Positions 24,384-36,290 of a DNA stretch of 64,000 nt are shown piece after piece. A program made the translations under genes and the position numbers. The notes below the pieces were generated by a model. It saw only the letters and a list, made by a program, of their open reading frames with translations, made no database searches and was not told where the DNA came from. Origin of the DNA: Diospyros lotus (Eukaryota > Streptophyta > Magnoliopsida > Ericales > Ebenaceae); assembly GCF_014633365.1 (NCBI RefSeq), contig NC_068351.1:702001-766000 (forward strand), written 5' to 3'. Position 1 is the stretch's first letter. Each line of letters starts with the position of its first letter.

Positions 24384-26168
24384 TTAGATAGCCGTGGATT
24401 TGCGGACCAAGTACCGGTAGGCGGCGACTTTCCTTTTCCGGGACGCGGAGTTGTCGACAGATAGCACCATTTTGCCGGCTTCCCTGGTGGTGTAAGAGTT
24501 GTGAATCGCCTCCTCGGTGGCGGCGATCTTCCTAGGCTTTTCCACAGCCACTGTGTAGCTGCCTTCCGACACCGGCAGGAACTCTGCGCTATACTCCAGG
24601 TTCCAGCCACCCACCACAATGTCCCATGTTATTGTTGCACCAGCCTAATTAATTACCAATAAATTCTCAGTTTCTAAACGAAACAGCAGAATTAAGAATG
24701 CTTTTAGCAAATGAGATATAAATACCTCAATGCCCTCGATTTGGATGTTCACTTTCTCTCCTCCTTTCACGCTGAACTCCGACGCCGGCTTTGGCGGACC
24801 GTTCTGCAGATCACTGGGCCGGCTTAGTCCACCGTACTGAACCGGAATGTCCTCTGGCCTGATGAACCTGGTCAGAAAAATTAAGCAAGCTGATGAAGAA
24901 AACAAGAACCCAGAAAGGATTGGGTCAAGTTTTTCATTACAACTATAGGACAAACACGGGGGACAAAGATAACAAAAACAGAAGCCAATTTTCGAGAAGC
25001 ACACTGTCTGGAAATACAGGCATTAGCAAGCGACAAAGAAAGCAGAATCATTATGCAGCCAAATAAAAAATAATGATAATAATAATCATAATGTAAAAGT
25101 TTAGTACAAATTAATGAACAACAATCGCCAAACCCAGATCCCTAAACCTTAAAAAGAGAGAGAAAAATGTAGAAAAACAAACAAACAAACAAACAAACAA
25201 AGAATTAGCAGAGATTGTACTGACTTGTATAGAGTCTCTGCAACATTCCCTTCCTTAGAGATCACAAACTTGCTCTTGGTTCGTTGGGTCAGGAACGGAC
25301 TGAACATTGAATACAACACGCTGAAGTACCATGGTACATTGATAAAAATCTGCTTTCACCCACCAATCACTGAATCAGGTTACCGATCTTTTTGTGTCGT
25401 TTCTTCTTCTCTTAATTTAACAAAAATAGTTTGAAACAGAGCACAAAGAAAAATGACTTACCTTACGGGCGACCATTTCAGGGTAATTATCTTGGAAGAG
25501 AGAGAGAATGTGATTGGAGGCGGCTCTGAGCTCTCGCTTGGGCATGTCCTTGAGATCAGTGACCTGAATGATGGAGTTAACCCCACCAGGTTTGAAATGC
25601 AGAAGCTTGATCCCTCTCTCCAGCACCTGAACTCTCCATTTCAGAAACTTCTGGAGCTTCTCATCGTCCCCGAAAACTTTCTCGTACCTTTCCTTGTCTT
25701 TGAAAACTCCGTACGCATTGTAGCAAACTGGGTGCCCTTCTCTGTCGTAGCCGTTCATGTAGGCCACCACTCCTTCCAGTTCCTTGAACTCCAAGTCCTG
25801 GTCGAGGATCTCGTCGGCTTCGAAGTCTTTGCGCCAAGCTAAACACTTCACCAGCATGTCGAAGGAGTCGGAGACTTTGTAGTCTCGGGCCCGGAGGAAC
25901 TTGAGGAGGATGACATCGGCCCGGTCGTCGCCGTCGACGAGAGGGACGCCCCAGATGGAGGGAGGAGAAGCGAAGACGAGAGCTTGTCTTTGAGATTTTG
26001 GAGGGCTTTTTTCTCCGCCGGCTTAAGGCGGGAGACGACGTAGGTGTCTTCCCGGAAGGACGGGGTCCGGAGAGTGGTGGCCACCTCCATCAGAGCGGTG
26101 ACGAAGCCTTTCTTAGGGGCCGCCGCCGGCGCTTGGTGTTGGGTTGAGATAGGTGATGAAGTTTCCAT
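24384..26168 (-). CDS. PATL6: PATELLIN-6-like Sec14/GOLD protein, with a one-base frame break in exon 1
   Basis: Phosphoinositide-binding Sec14-type protein that acts at the plasma membrane and cell plate. Minus-strand exons: 26168-25462, 25349-25225, 24867-24726, 24644-24384. Domains in order: N-terminus METSSPIS with FREDTYVVSRLKPAEKKAL; CRAL-TRIO-N (ADVILLKFLRARDYKVSDSF); Sec14 lipid-binding domain (PGGVNSIIQVTDLKDMPKREL, SLFQDNYPEMV); then FIRPEDIPVQYGGLSRP; and a GOLD domain (GGEKVNIQIEGIEAGATITWDIVVGGW) ending VRKSTAI. Exon 1 is 707 bases, not a multiple of three. The frame from the METSS start runs past LKDKLSSS and loses register; the Sec14 frame is open only from about 26022 downwards. 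One base appears missing (or two extra) between about 25960 and 25990. With one base restored the protein would be about 411 residues, the size of Arabidopsis PATL6. Sequencing error or a real lesion cannot be told apart. A TATA box (minus) lies near 26397-26405. Confidence 0.85.
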
Positions 26169-26409
26169 GGCGATCGACTGTTTGGCGAGATGGAGAAGAG
26201 AGAACGATGACGGTATCGTATGCAACGCACTGTGTTTGGATTCTCTGAAGCAAATTACAGAGATTGTTGCTGCAATGGCATTTGCAAAGACGGACAGAGA
26301 CAGAGACACCAAGGCAGAAAGAGAGAGAGAGAGAGATGGAGAGAATGAGGACAGAGAGAAGACCATTAACGCCTGCTCCCGCGGCGTCTCTGTTCCCTAT
26401 ATAATACCA

Positions 26410-29400
26410 TCTTCTAATCTCTTGTTTCTTCAATACCACATGACCAAACACTGAATTGCAAAACATAATAAATACACTCTAAAATTAACTTTATTAATAA
26501 AAAGTCTTCACTAATCCATCCCAAATATCTAATTTTGATACTTAAAATAGAATATTTATATATCAAAATGTTATATTTTAGTCCTTTTTGTTGAGGTCTG
26601 TTTGTTTGCCTTTAATTAATTACAAGACTTATCAAAGGTAATGTGTTCGGAAAGGCTGTTGCGATGGGCCCACGGGTTTCGTGTGCCGTTCACCGTAGCC
26701 CCTCTTTTTTAACATTTAATTTTCAGAATTATTAATCTTAGCGCCTCATTTTTCAAACACGAGTGTTTTGCGTGGGAAGGAGAAGGATATTATTTACCCC
26801 CTTCTATAAAATAAATAATACTAAAATATATTTTTCATGACACTTGTGAATTTATATATTATATATTTGCATTAATGTGACATGATAAAAAGTATTTTAG
26901 TTGTGAAAAAATATATAAAAACACCCTTCCTTAAAAAAGACAACTTATGTTCCAATATCTTTAAATTTGAATTTGAATTTAATTAGATTTGGACTTAAAT
27001 CTCTATTTTTTCAAATTGGGTCATGATTTGGGATTTGACTGTTCATTCACATAGCCACACTATAACATTTTTTCCATCTCAGGGCATGTTTATGTAAAGA
27101 AACGAATTTCAAGAAACAAATACATTATTTTATTTTATATTTAATAACAAGAGTAATTTAAGTATCGAATGATATATCAGGAGATTGAGCTCTACCCTTG
27201 CAAGAAGTTAAGTAAAGTGTGGTTAAACCCAAGGTTGAGATACAACTTCTTGTGTTAAATTTTAACCATCATTATGACATAAAATATAATAATATATAAA
27301 TATCACAAAATATGTCATAAATGAGTATGTGTATATATATGGTGATACTATTTTCTAGAATATTCTAAACATGTTTTATGTTAGGGCGGAACGTGAAATT
27401 AATTAAATGCCTTTCATTATTATATATACATACACATACATATATATATATATAACACATAATAAAATACATTTAAATAATTTCAGAGCTCAGTAAATTA
27501 ATCATGCAAATATAATTAGTTAAGTTTCTTTCCATGACATTGAAAAGATCAACTCCTCTCCCATCTCGTAAATTTAAGTAAAAATTGCCAAATTATATAA
27601 ATTATCTATTGGGTCATGAAGCTTGATGGGGGCAGACCAAAGGATAAAGTTACCTGTTTAATGATGTTTGGGGTAATTATAATGTTAAAGTGATCAGTGG
27701 TGACCTAAAACATGTGCCCATGGCCTCAATTAGTAGCACCCACTTCACTTCAATTAATCAAGGGATTGGAAATGGGTATTTCTGGGGATCTGAATATTTG
27801 AAAAGGGCTGCTAGTTTTGGGCAGTAATCAATCATGTTACCCATTAATTCAATGAGAAAATAAATAAATAAATAAAACTTTACCCACTAAAAAGAAATGT
27901 AAAAGAAAATAGGAAATACAGCCATGAAAACTAGAAAAGGATGGAAAGCACAAAGGAGGAGACACACATACAGATTAGCATGGAAACCTGTGAGAAATTA
28001 TTGTTTAAAGGGGGAAAGAGGAAAGAAATTGAGAAATATAGGGTTTTGATCTTTAACTTTAGGATACTGGAATCAATTTTACTTTTTGACTTTAAGTGAA
28101 CAGCCTGAGTTGATAAACTCCACTTTAATCATCAATCTGTCCCATTAAAAGGGGAGAAGCGTCCTAATGGTAATGGCTTCTATATACAGGCCTGCAATTA
28201 ATTATCTGCGGCTAAAGAGATGCACGAAATCTCTGCCTTTGATGGGCAAGGATCCTGGTTATGGGGAAAATGATGAAAGTGCCTCGCCAAGCTAATCAAA
28301 ATCACTGGCTCACGGCACCAACTGCTGTCCCATAATAGCGTGAATAGGTGAGGAAATTTGCTTTGCTTAGGGCCCCAAAGTTGTGAAGAAGCATGTGCAA
28401 TGCTGCCTCAAATTTCAAACTTAGTAGGGCTCACTCAAATGGGGCGCAATTATTTGGTAGCTTAGCTTGTCCAGAAGATAGGAATCTGTTAAAAAGGCTT
28501 ACCTTGATTGAAGATAATTTTTGCATTTATGGACACGAAACATTAACCCAAGTGACAAATATATTGAAAAGAGAAAAGGGTCAGGCATGAGCTGGTTAAC
28601 TGTAAATGACTTATTTAGTTCACATGATTTGTTAATTATTAAGTACATTTAAACCCAATTTTCAATTTCCTCCAGAACTGCAGGCTCTGTGTGATGGGAG
28701 TAGGAACTGGTGTGAAAATGGGCAGTTAGAAGTTTGAACACTGCAGCATTGTTTGAAGATGAAAATGGTTAGTCTGTACTGTTTACACACCTGCTCTGAG
28801 AGCTCCAGACAAGAAGAAATCTTCTTGACCCTGGTGGTGGCTGATTCTACAATCACCATAAATTTGAAAAATTATTTGGTCTTCGTGGAGCCCTTTCATT
28901 GGCTAAAGCACCATGGGCTTTGGATTCTGATAGATAGATTGATTGATGCAATTAAGTTTGGTGCTGCAGCCTTCAGCTCCAAGTTCCCATGCCATGCCGT
29001 GCATGATGCAGCAGCACCCCCCACGAACAGCCATGCCTGTTGCCTTCCCTTCCCTTCCCTTTCTCTCCCCCCCAGAATCTCGCAGTTCTAACTTCTAAGC
29101 TACTTGGTACCTGCCTTTTATCCTATTTCTTCAAGTTTTACTGTAATTTTACACCATATTTAAAGCCCTTTCGAAAACCATTTCTTTTACCCACAAGAGT
29201 GATTATTTAATAGAACTGTATAGTGTTTAAGATTTAGAATTGTCGATTGTGAAACTTAATGCTATCTTGTTTGAATCTTATGTGATATTTCCTTATTGAG
29301 TCTAAGGGGATAGGTGCAACAAAAATGAAGCTCAATCATCAAACCAGTTTACAGAAACTGATTAAATAGGTGAAGTGAGGGACGATACTGGTTCTTTTTA

Positions 29401-31350
29401 CAGAAAAAAAACCATCTATTTTCAAACTTGTACCCTCTCTCTATCAATGAAAAAGCAAAACGTCGCCTTCTTTTTCAATCCTTTCCCATCTTTCATGGTT
29501 GGTAAAAAACAATGAAAAAAAAAAGAGAAACAGAGAGAGGTCCTTGAGTTTGGTGGATATCAGACATGCAATCTTCTCCATACCTCAACTTTATGGTACA
29601 TGTACAAAACTTAAACTAGGAGACTACAGCTGATGAAAAAGAAAGATGCCACTCCTCTTAGTTCCCTCAAGTGTGCAGCATTGGGGGCTTTTGTCCCTTA
29701 AATACAATAATAAATTGATTGGCTCAAAATATCATTAGCTTGATTTTTATAAGAAAGAGAATGATTAAAAAATAAAAAATATTTTTCATTCAAATATTTT
29801 GATATTTAAATTAAACATTAGAGACTTGAAAGCTGTATTAAAACTAATATCAGAGATATACATTTTTTAAAATTAAAGTTTATTTATAAAGAAATATAGG
29901 ACTTTCCGAATTATACTAGAATTAAAATTATTTTAGATAATTTTTATTTTAATATTCTAAAACCCTTTCCCAATTAAAAAAAAATTAAATAGCGACTTAC
30001 AATCTTCGACAGACAAAAATTGACTCCTAGTATATGTTCTCAACTTTCAACCATCAAGCAGTCTTTAAGAGACTATAGGTCTCTTAGCTTAAGATCTCTA
30101 GTAAACTATAATTTAAGATTTATGGTCTCCCAACCTTTAATTCTTCAGGCTTGTTCTTTCGTATGATTCTCCTAAAAGCTTAAAAATTGTAGATTTCTTA
30201 GGCTATGTTCTCTTTATTTTTTAATTTTTAATTTTGAGTTTTAAATTTATTTTCAGTTTTTAGTTTTGATAATTTATTTTTAAAAAATTGTAAACGCGTT
30301 CTCTTTGAAATTTTGAAAATAATTTTTAATAATATTTTATTTAATAAATTTGATTATTCAGTAAATTAGAAATATTTAATATTAATATATTATTAAAAAT
30401 ATATATACATTTTAAAGTTAATGAATTTTGTAATATTTTTTCCATTATAATAATAAAATATGAATAAATAAATATATTTTAAGTTTAGAGTTTATTTTGG
30501 ATGAAAACACTGATAATAATTTTTTGTTATTTTGAGTTTTCTTTATAAATATTTTTTGTTTACAAAAATATATTTTTAAAAACAACAAAAAGAATTTATT
30601 TTTATTATTTTAAAAAATTAAAAATAACTTAAAAAATAGTAAAAACAACGCAATCTTAGTCTTTTGATGAATTTTTGCCAATAACACATCATCAGGGGCA
30701 ATGTCCACTTTGTTCACCTAAATGTATTGGTGTTCATATTTGGGCTAAACTCATCCTCAATAAGTTTGAGATGTAATCTAAATTTACAGAAATCTTGAAT
30801 TGAAGATCAAACTAATGTGGGCTTATTCTGATTGACCTTTTTTTTTTCCGTTTTCAACATAATTTATATATATATGTATTTTTATTTTTAAGTAAAATAT
30901 TTATATACTGTGATTTTTAAAAAGATATTTTTCCTCAGAGTTAGATCATAAAAATTAAATTAAATTTTAACTATATTTAAGTTTCAAATTCAACGTTTGC
31001 TGAATTTCAAAATTGGATCAAGGCTATTGCTTTATGGGCCCGTATGCAGAGCCCAGCCAACAGCCCAAAGCCCAGCAGGGCCTATATATAGAATCTATCT
31101 GTCATTATTTATATATATAAACGTCCTAAAACTTAGGACTACTCCTCTAATCTCCATGATTATCCAAAATTTCTAGGGTTTTCCTAAGATAGACGACCCT
31201 ACTCTACAAAAATTAGAAAATTAAATAAGTATAATAATAAATTAAATGTAGTATTGTATGCTTAAACAGGATTAATTATATTTGGGCTTACGGACAATAT
31301 GTGGCATAAGGAGGGACGTACTTTGCAATTAAGATAATTAGTTGGATACA
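26410..31350. other. Long divergent intergenic region, PATL6 / MIF-like
   Basis: About 5 kb without a supported gene. 26460-27560 and 29690-30990 are very AT-rich. 30200-30660 begins with 'taggctatgttctcttta' and ends with a loosely complementary 'aaaacaacgcaatcttag', so it may be an old MITE; I am not confident. 28100-29100 has more balanced composition but no frame with recognisable similarity. Confidence 0.45.
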
Positions 31351-31362
31351 AATTTTAAAAAA

Positions 31363-31426
31363 GTGTGGCATCACGTGGCATATACTTTTTCAGTCCAAAA
31401 AAAATTCCAAGTGTGGCATCACGTGG
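31363..31426. promoter_or_regulatory. Paired direct repeat carrying G-boxes upstream of the MIF-like gene
   Basis: The 16-mer GTGTGGCATCACGTGG occurs twice, at 31363-31378 and 31411-31426, 48 bp apart. Each copy contains CACGTG, the G-box bound by bZIP and bHLH factors. The pair lies about 410-470 bp upstream of the MIF-like start codon. Regulatory use is inferred. Confidence 0.5.
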
Positions 31427-31835
31427 TTTATATTTTTTTCCATTTAAGACGTGTCTTCTTATGATATGGTCAATTGGTGAAATATTAAGACTTTTAGGGG
31501 GCATCTATGTGCAGTTATAGGCATTATAGAATGGGTTTAATTTCTATATATTCAGTAGAAGATTAATGTAATTTAGTTTTATAAAATATTAAAATATTAA
31601 TCTTAGAAAATTAGAGACAGATTGGGGGTAGATTTGGAAAATAAAATTAGATAAGTGAGACTGAGGGGTGTTTTCGGAATTCTAAGCAGAGGGCATAATC
31701 GGTAACCGGAGAGATTCGGTCGTCACCGTCTACCTCAATATATAGGATGAGAGAGAGGGAGAGGGAGGAGAGTTGAGCTGAGCAGAGCACTCGAGAAAGA
31801 GACAAAGAGTTAGGGTTTTTGATTCGCCTGAGAAG

Positions 31836-31951
31836 ATGCCGTGCTTGAACCTCTCAACCAACATCAGCCTGGATGGCGTCGACACCTCCTCCATCCTCAA
31901 GGAGGCCACCTCCACCGTCGCCAAAATCATCGGCAAACCTGAAGCTGTATT

Positions 31952-31988
<37 letters not shown>

Positions 31989-34198
31989 TTCAGCATATTA
32001 TATTTGACCTGTGATTTTCGTAGTTTTCTTGGTCAAGTTCAGATGATGAGATTGTCGTATTGTTTATCAAATATGCGCAGTGATTTTCTGTAGACGATGA
32101 TTTGAACTTGGAACTAAGATTTATTTGTTGGGGGAAGGGGGGGAGTGAAGAAAAGGAAAAGAACAAACAAGGGAAATGAATAGTTGAAACAATATTTTGT
32201 GTGTATAGGTTGGAGAAATGATAATAAAATGAAAAGGTTTTCTTATGAACAATTATTTCCTTGGTTTTACCATACAGGAAAACTGTACAAGTGATTTGAT
32301 TTTCCTTTTCCTGGGAAAATCCTGGATCTGAACAGAGCATTAGAATTGCTGTTGACCATTTATAGTTTTTGGACAGTCCACAGCTGTTAAGGGACAATTG
32401 CATTTAACTGTTTGTTTAAACGATTGTTTAGTGAATGCAATGCACCTTCTTTTGTGCATTTCTTTTTTCTTTGCCCATTGATAACAAACATCAAATAGCC
32501 TTTTTGCTAACTTGAAGGCTTTTTGCCTCCCTTTACTTTGTGGAGCATATGCTAATTCACTACTTAAAAATGTGATTTATGCTGAATGAAGTATCCTGAA
32601 GCTGGTTGAGGAATTTGATTACTTGGGTGATACATGGTTTCATTCCCTTTAATTTCTTTGATGCTTTCACTTTATCAAATTTTGATGGATCTGTTGGTAC
32701 CAGCATTGCTTTTAAGTACTTTTACTCTGCATGTTTCCAGTTCCACATTCTAATGCTATTTTTGGATATTGGATTTGTCTGAGCAGTAGGAAAAAGGTAG
32801 AAACAAATGTTTTCTGTTTATTAGTTTTTTGATGAGGTAAATGAAAACTAGATGTGCAATATCGCATACAGATTACAATCTGCGGCAATCAGCATGTGCA
32901 AAACCACTCTTTTTTTTTTTTTTTTTTAAATAAATAAAAAAAACCACTCTTTAGTGAGGATTGCTTCTTTCTGTTTTCTTTTTTTCATTCACGTGTTTTA
33001 TTTTCCATACATATTCCTTTTTCTTTCATTCATTTAAAATAATATTTGATTAAAAAAATAGCTGTTTCTTGTTTTGGTTTGACACGGATATTGGACTTAA
33101 ATGTTGAAATGGCATTTGTATTTTCCCCGCTCTCTCTTTCTCTTTAATGAGATGGAACAATTATTTTTTATTTTAGTGTCTTTCTCTTAAGGCTTTTGCA
33201 TTATGGTGTTTTCAACTATTAATGTATTCTTGTTGAGTTGTGTCCTTGTTCTTCTCTTTGAAGAGGGAACAGATTATTGGCTTAGTACTCTTAGATGGGG
33301 TTTGATAACTTTGATCACATCAGACAGGAAAATACCCGTCTTTAACTAAACTTTTTAGGCAATTGGTTTAGCCATGTCTTCACCATTGCACAGGAGATCA
33401 CTATTTTCTTGATTCCAACTGAATGGCTATTCAGTTCAGTTTTACTCATAGTTCTCAATTCCTATGTTACATCCGGGCAAAGAGGTCGTTTCTTGTGCTT
33501 AAACCTTAAATGGCCTTTTTGGGGTGATATAAACAGATTTACGGTTGTTATTTGCAGTATGTGATGATCGTGTTGAAGGGTTCCATACCCATGTCTTTTG
33601 GTGGGACTGAACAGCCAGCAGCCTATGGTGAGCTGTTGTCCATAGGGGGCCTGAACCCAGACAACAACAAGAAGCTTAGTGCTGCAATCTCCGCCATCCT
33701 TGAAACCAAATTGTCTGTTCCCAAGTCACGATTCTACCTGAAGTTCTATGAAGCAAAGGCAAGCTATATTAACTCAATGAATTATTGCGTGAATGAGCCA
33801 TTGCCATGTGCTTGTTATTCTCATTGCAAATTTCCTGTTTGTTTAGGCCCATCAAAGTCAAGAATATGCACAGTGTCTACATGCTTTACACCAGTACTAG
33901 CTAATGTAAATGAACCTTTGCTGTTCAGATGAGCTGAAAAGCCTTTTACTCCTTTCTACTTCTTATGATGTCAGTATCGTGGTTTTTCTCCTCTGTTTAA
34001 GAGGGAAAAGAAAGAATTTCAGTTTTCTTTCTCCCAGTTATATGAGAATTCATATAGAGATAGATGGGGAGAGAGACTTAGTTACTCACTGCAGTGCTAT
34101 TTTTTTTTGGCCGGGGGGGGGGGGTGTTCTAGACGGTGCTAATGTCTTCATTTATTTCGCAGGGATCTGAAGTCGGATGGAATGGATCCACCTTCTAG
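31836..34198 (+). CDS. MDL2: MIF/D-dopachrome tautomerase-like protein (MDL)
   Basis: Small cytosolic tautomerase-superfamily protein, plant homologue of macrophage migration inhibitory factor. Exons 31836-31946, 33558-33758, 34163-34198 give 115 residues, the exact family length. The mature N-terminal Pro2 (MPCLNLSTN) is present. The core KLSVPKSRFYLKFYEAK and the C-terminal tail GSEVGWNGSTF follow. The second intron begins GC, not GT (AAG|GCAAGC), and ends CGCAG: a GC-AG intron. An alternative terminal exon lies inside it (see 33847-33900). The first intron is 1.6 kb and starts next to a (CT)n run at about 31953-31985. A TATATAG box lies at about 31738-31744 and AATAAA near 34402. MDL1 and MDL3 are alternatives for the symbol; the gene order and alternative tail suggest MDL2. 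Confidence 0.9.
33847..33900 (+). other. Alternative last exon of the MIF-like gene
   Basis: After an acceptor TGTTTAG at 33840-33846, 54 bases read AHQSQEYAQCLHALHQY and stop, in the phase set by exon 2. Splicing exon 2 to this exon gives a 121-residue protein in place of the GSEVGWNGSTF tail. I recall the same AHQSQEYAQCLHALH tail from an Arabidopsis MDL isoform, which supports real use. Both tails share the unusual GC donor at 33759. Confidence 0.75.
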
Positions 34199-34623
34199 AT
34201 TGTGTCACTTGTGCGCTCATCCTGAATCTGTTTTCAACTGGATGCTTTTCCATGGAAGCAGTGTCTCATTTGAGTTGTAACTTGGTGCTGTAACAGCTAT
34301 GATAGTGTGATATTATGTACTTTGCTGTTATCTTGTGGCACAGTATTATATATGTTCGACAATACTTTAGTGCCTTTTGCTTAATCCTTCCTCCATCACC
34401 AATAAATATACATCTTCTTTAACAGTGCTTGTTCATCTCAATAGGAGCTTGGGCCCAAAATATTATGGGCTGGGCTGTGATATATAGGCTCACTGGATTC
34501 ACCAACAACGTATTACGGTTAAAGTAACAGTGATACCCAATTCGAAACGTCCTCTCTTCGATCGTTTACTCGTCTTCCACCACCCTCTCTCTCTCTCTGT
34601 CTGTCTCTCTCAGATTTCTCAGA

Positions 34624-35272
34624 ATGTCAATGGCCGCTGCTTCCCCCACCCTGCCAATCTCAAACCCACAAGCCACCACTGCCACGCCGATCGCCGCCAC
34701 ATCCTTCCGAGGGCTCATTTCCCACTACACCGGCACTCTCCGTGCCGGCCTCTCCCACCGGCGCCCGTGGGCGGAGCTGTTCGACCGCTCCGCCTTATCC
34801 AAGCCCTCTTCCCTCTCCGATGCCAGCCTCCGATCCCGCCGGAACTTCTCCTACTTCCGCATCAACTACCTCTCCGTCATTTTGTTTGTCCTCCTCGTCT
34901 CCCTCCTCACTCACCCCGTCGCCCTCCTCTTCCTCGCCGCCCTCCTCGCCGCCTGGCTCTTCCTCTACCTCCTCCGCCCGGCCGATCCCCAGCTGGTCAT
35001 CCTCGGCCGCAGCTTCACCCAGAGAGAAACCCTAGGCTTTCCTCGTTCTCTCCAGCCTCCTCGTGATCTTCCTCACCAGTGTGGGATCGGTCCTCACTTA
35101 CGCTCTAATCGGCGGTTTTGCAATCGTTTTTGTTCACGGCGCTTTCCGGATTCCGGAAGACCTGTTTCTGGACGACCGAGAACTGGGTTCCGCCGGTTTC
35201 GTTTCGTTCCTCACCGGCTTCGCCTCCAGCGCCGATGCTTCTCCCGCCCCCGCCGTTGCTGCCCGTATCTGA
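34624..35272 (+). CDS. PRA1B: PRA1 family protein B, with a one-base frame break
   Basis: Prenylated Rab acceptor, a small multi-pass membrane protein of the ER/Golgi that acts in Rab-dependent vesicle traffic. Single exon; the second Met (MAAA) is two codons in. Segments: Ala/Thr/Pro-rich N-terminus; RRPWAELFDRSALSKP; YFRINYLSVILFVLLVSLL and the first hydrophobic pair; LVILGRSFTQRETLG; then the second hydrophobic pair and VHGAFRIPEDLFLDD, ending AVAARI at 35272. The frame changes at about 35038-35042: the start frame reads ETLGF then shifts, while the conserved LVLSSLLVIFLTSVGS continues one base later. The total of 649 bases is one more than a multiple of three. Read literally, the protein loses the second membrane pair and runs to 35316. 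Sequencing error or a real mutation cannot be told apart. Confidence 0.87.
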
Positions 35273-35753
35273 GGCTCGGAAGATTATATGGGGGCATTGT
35301 TGACGAAATTGGTTAATGAAATTGGGTAGATCTGGAGTCATGTCAATCGGCTCATACATTTTGACACAGAGATAATATATATATATATATATATATATGA
35401 AATTATTAGATCAATTGAAAAGCATGTTGTTTAGGGGCACTATTGTTGTTGTGGATTTTTTTTTTATTTCAAAAATTCATCTATTATATTAAACAAGTTG
35501 GTTCAAAATTCAAACTCGTTTAAAATAATAATTGAGTTTTTGACGAGTTAAATTTAAATATATTTTTAAACTGGAGTTAACATTTGAACTTATCAAAACT
35601 CTACCGAGTTGAATTTTATTGTGTTTAATTTAATTTAATTACAATCCTAACAATGAGGAAAGATAATCCTTCCAATGCTGACGAGGAGTTGGACTTCAAT
35701 TGAATTGAGGGATAAAACAGTAGACTAATAGACTAATGAAATGTTGCTCCATT

Positions 35754-35917
35754 CTATGTTGCACGGAAACACCTCATAGGTGCCGTTTCTCCGTTTTCGA
35801 AACGTTTCCTATTCCTATTTTGGACTCTATTTATGCCTATTTTTTTAGAAAAACGTCCGTTTCCACGTTTCCATTTCTTATCGAAACGTTTCCCGTTTCT
35901 GTTTCCGTGCAACATAG
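35754..35917. mobile_element. 164-bp MITE with perfect 17-bp TIRs and 8-bp target duplication (hAT type)
   Basis: The left end CTATGTTGCACGGAAAC (35754-35770) is perfectly repeated in reverse complement at 35901-35917. Both flanks carry GCTCCATT (35746-35753 and 35918-35925). An 8-bp duplication fits the hAT superfamily. The interior is partly self-complementary (CGAAACGTTTCC segments). It has no coding capacity. The intact ends and duplication suggest a fairly young insertion between PRA1 and the Abraxas-like gene. Confidence 0.9.
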
Positions 35918-36290
35918 GCTCCATTTCATAGATTGACAAATCAAAAATATAAATATAAAATTGAGGTGCCCCTTTAATTGAAATTTAAAACATCTCAACA
36001 ACAACCCGTTAGTCCAGCACGATATATATATTTAACTAAAAGAAAACTTAATTTGGAAGATTGTTAGGCAATTTTTTATTTAAATATTTAAAATAAAGTC
36101 ATTTCAATGCCTACCGACGAGATAATGTCATTGCAAAACAAGTTTCCTACGTCAAACGACGTCGTACCTGTATGTTTCGGCGCTCTAACCTAAGCAGTAA
36201 GCACGTTTCAGTTTCTCTCTCTCTCCCCCCCCCCCCCTCTCTCTCTCTCTGGATCTCGATCGACCCCTCGCTGGCATCACACCGGCGGCG

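Noticed and set aside
26169..26366. 66-codon in-frame N-terminal extension of PATL6
   Set aside because: Encoded by (GA)n leader sequence just below the TATA box; PATL6 proteins start at the METSS-type position.
28753..29091. 112-codon frame in the PATL6-MDL spacer
   Set aside because: No recognisable domain, mixed composition, no promoter or homologous neighbour.
34530..35066. 178-codon Pro/His-rich frame overlapping PRA1
   Set aside because: Shadow frame of the C-rich PRA1 coding sequence.
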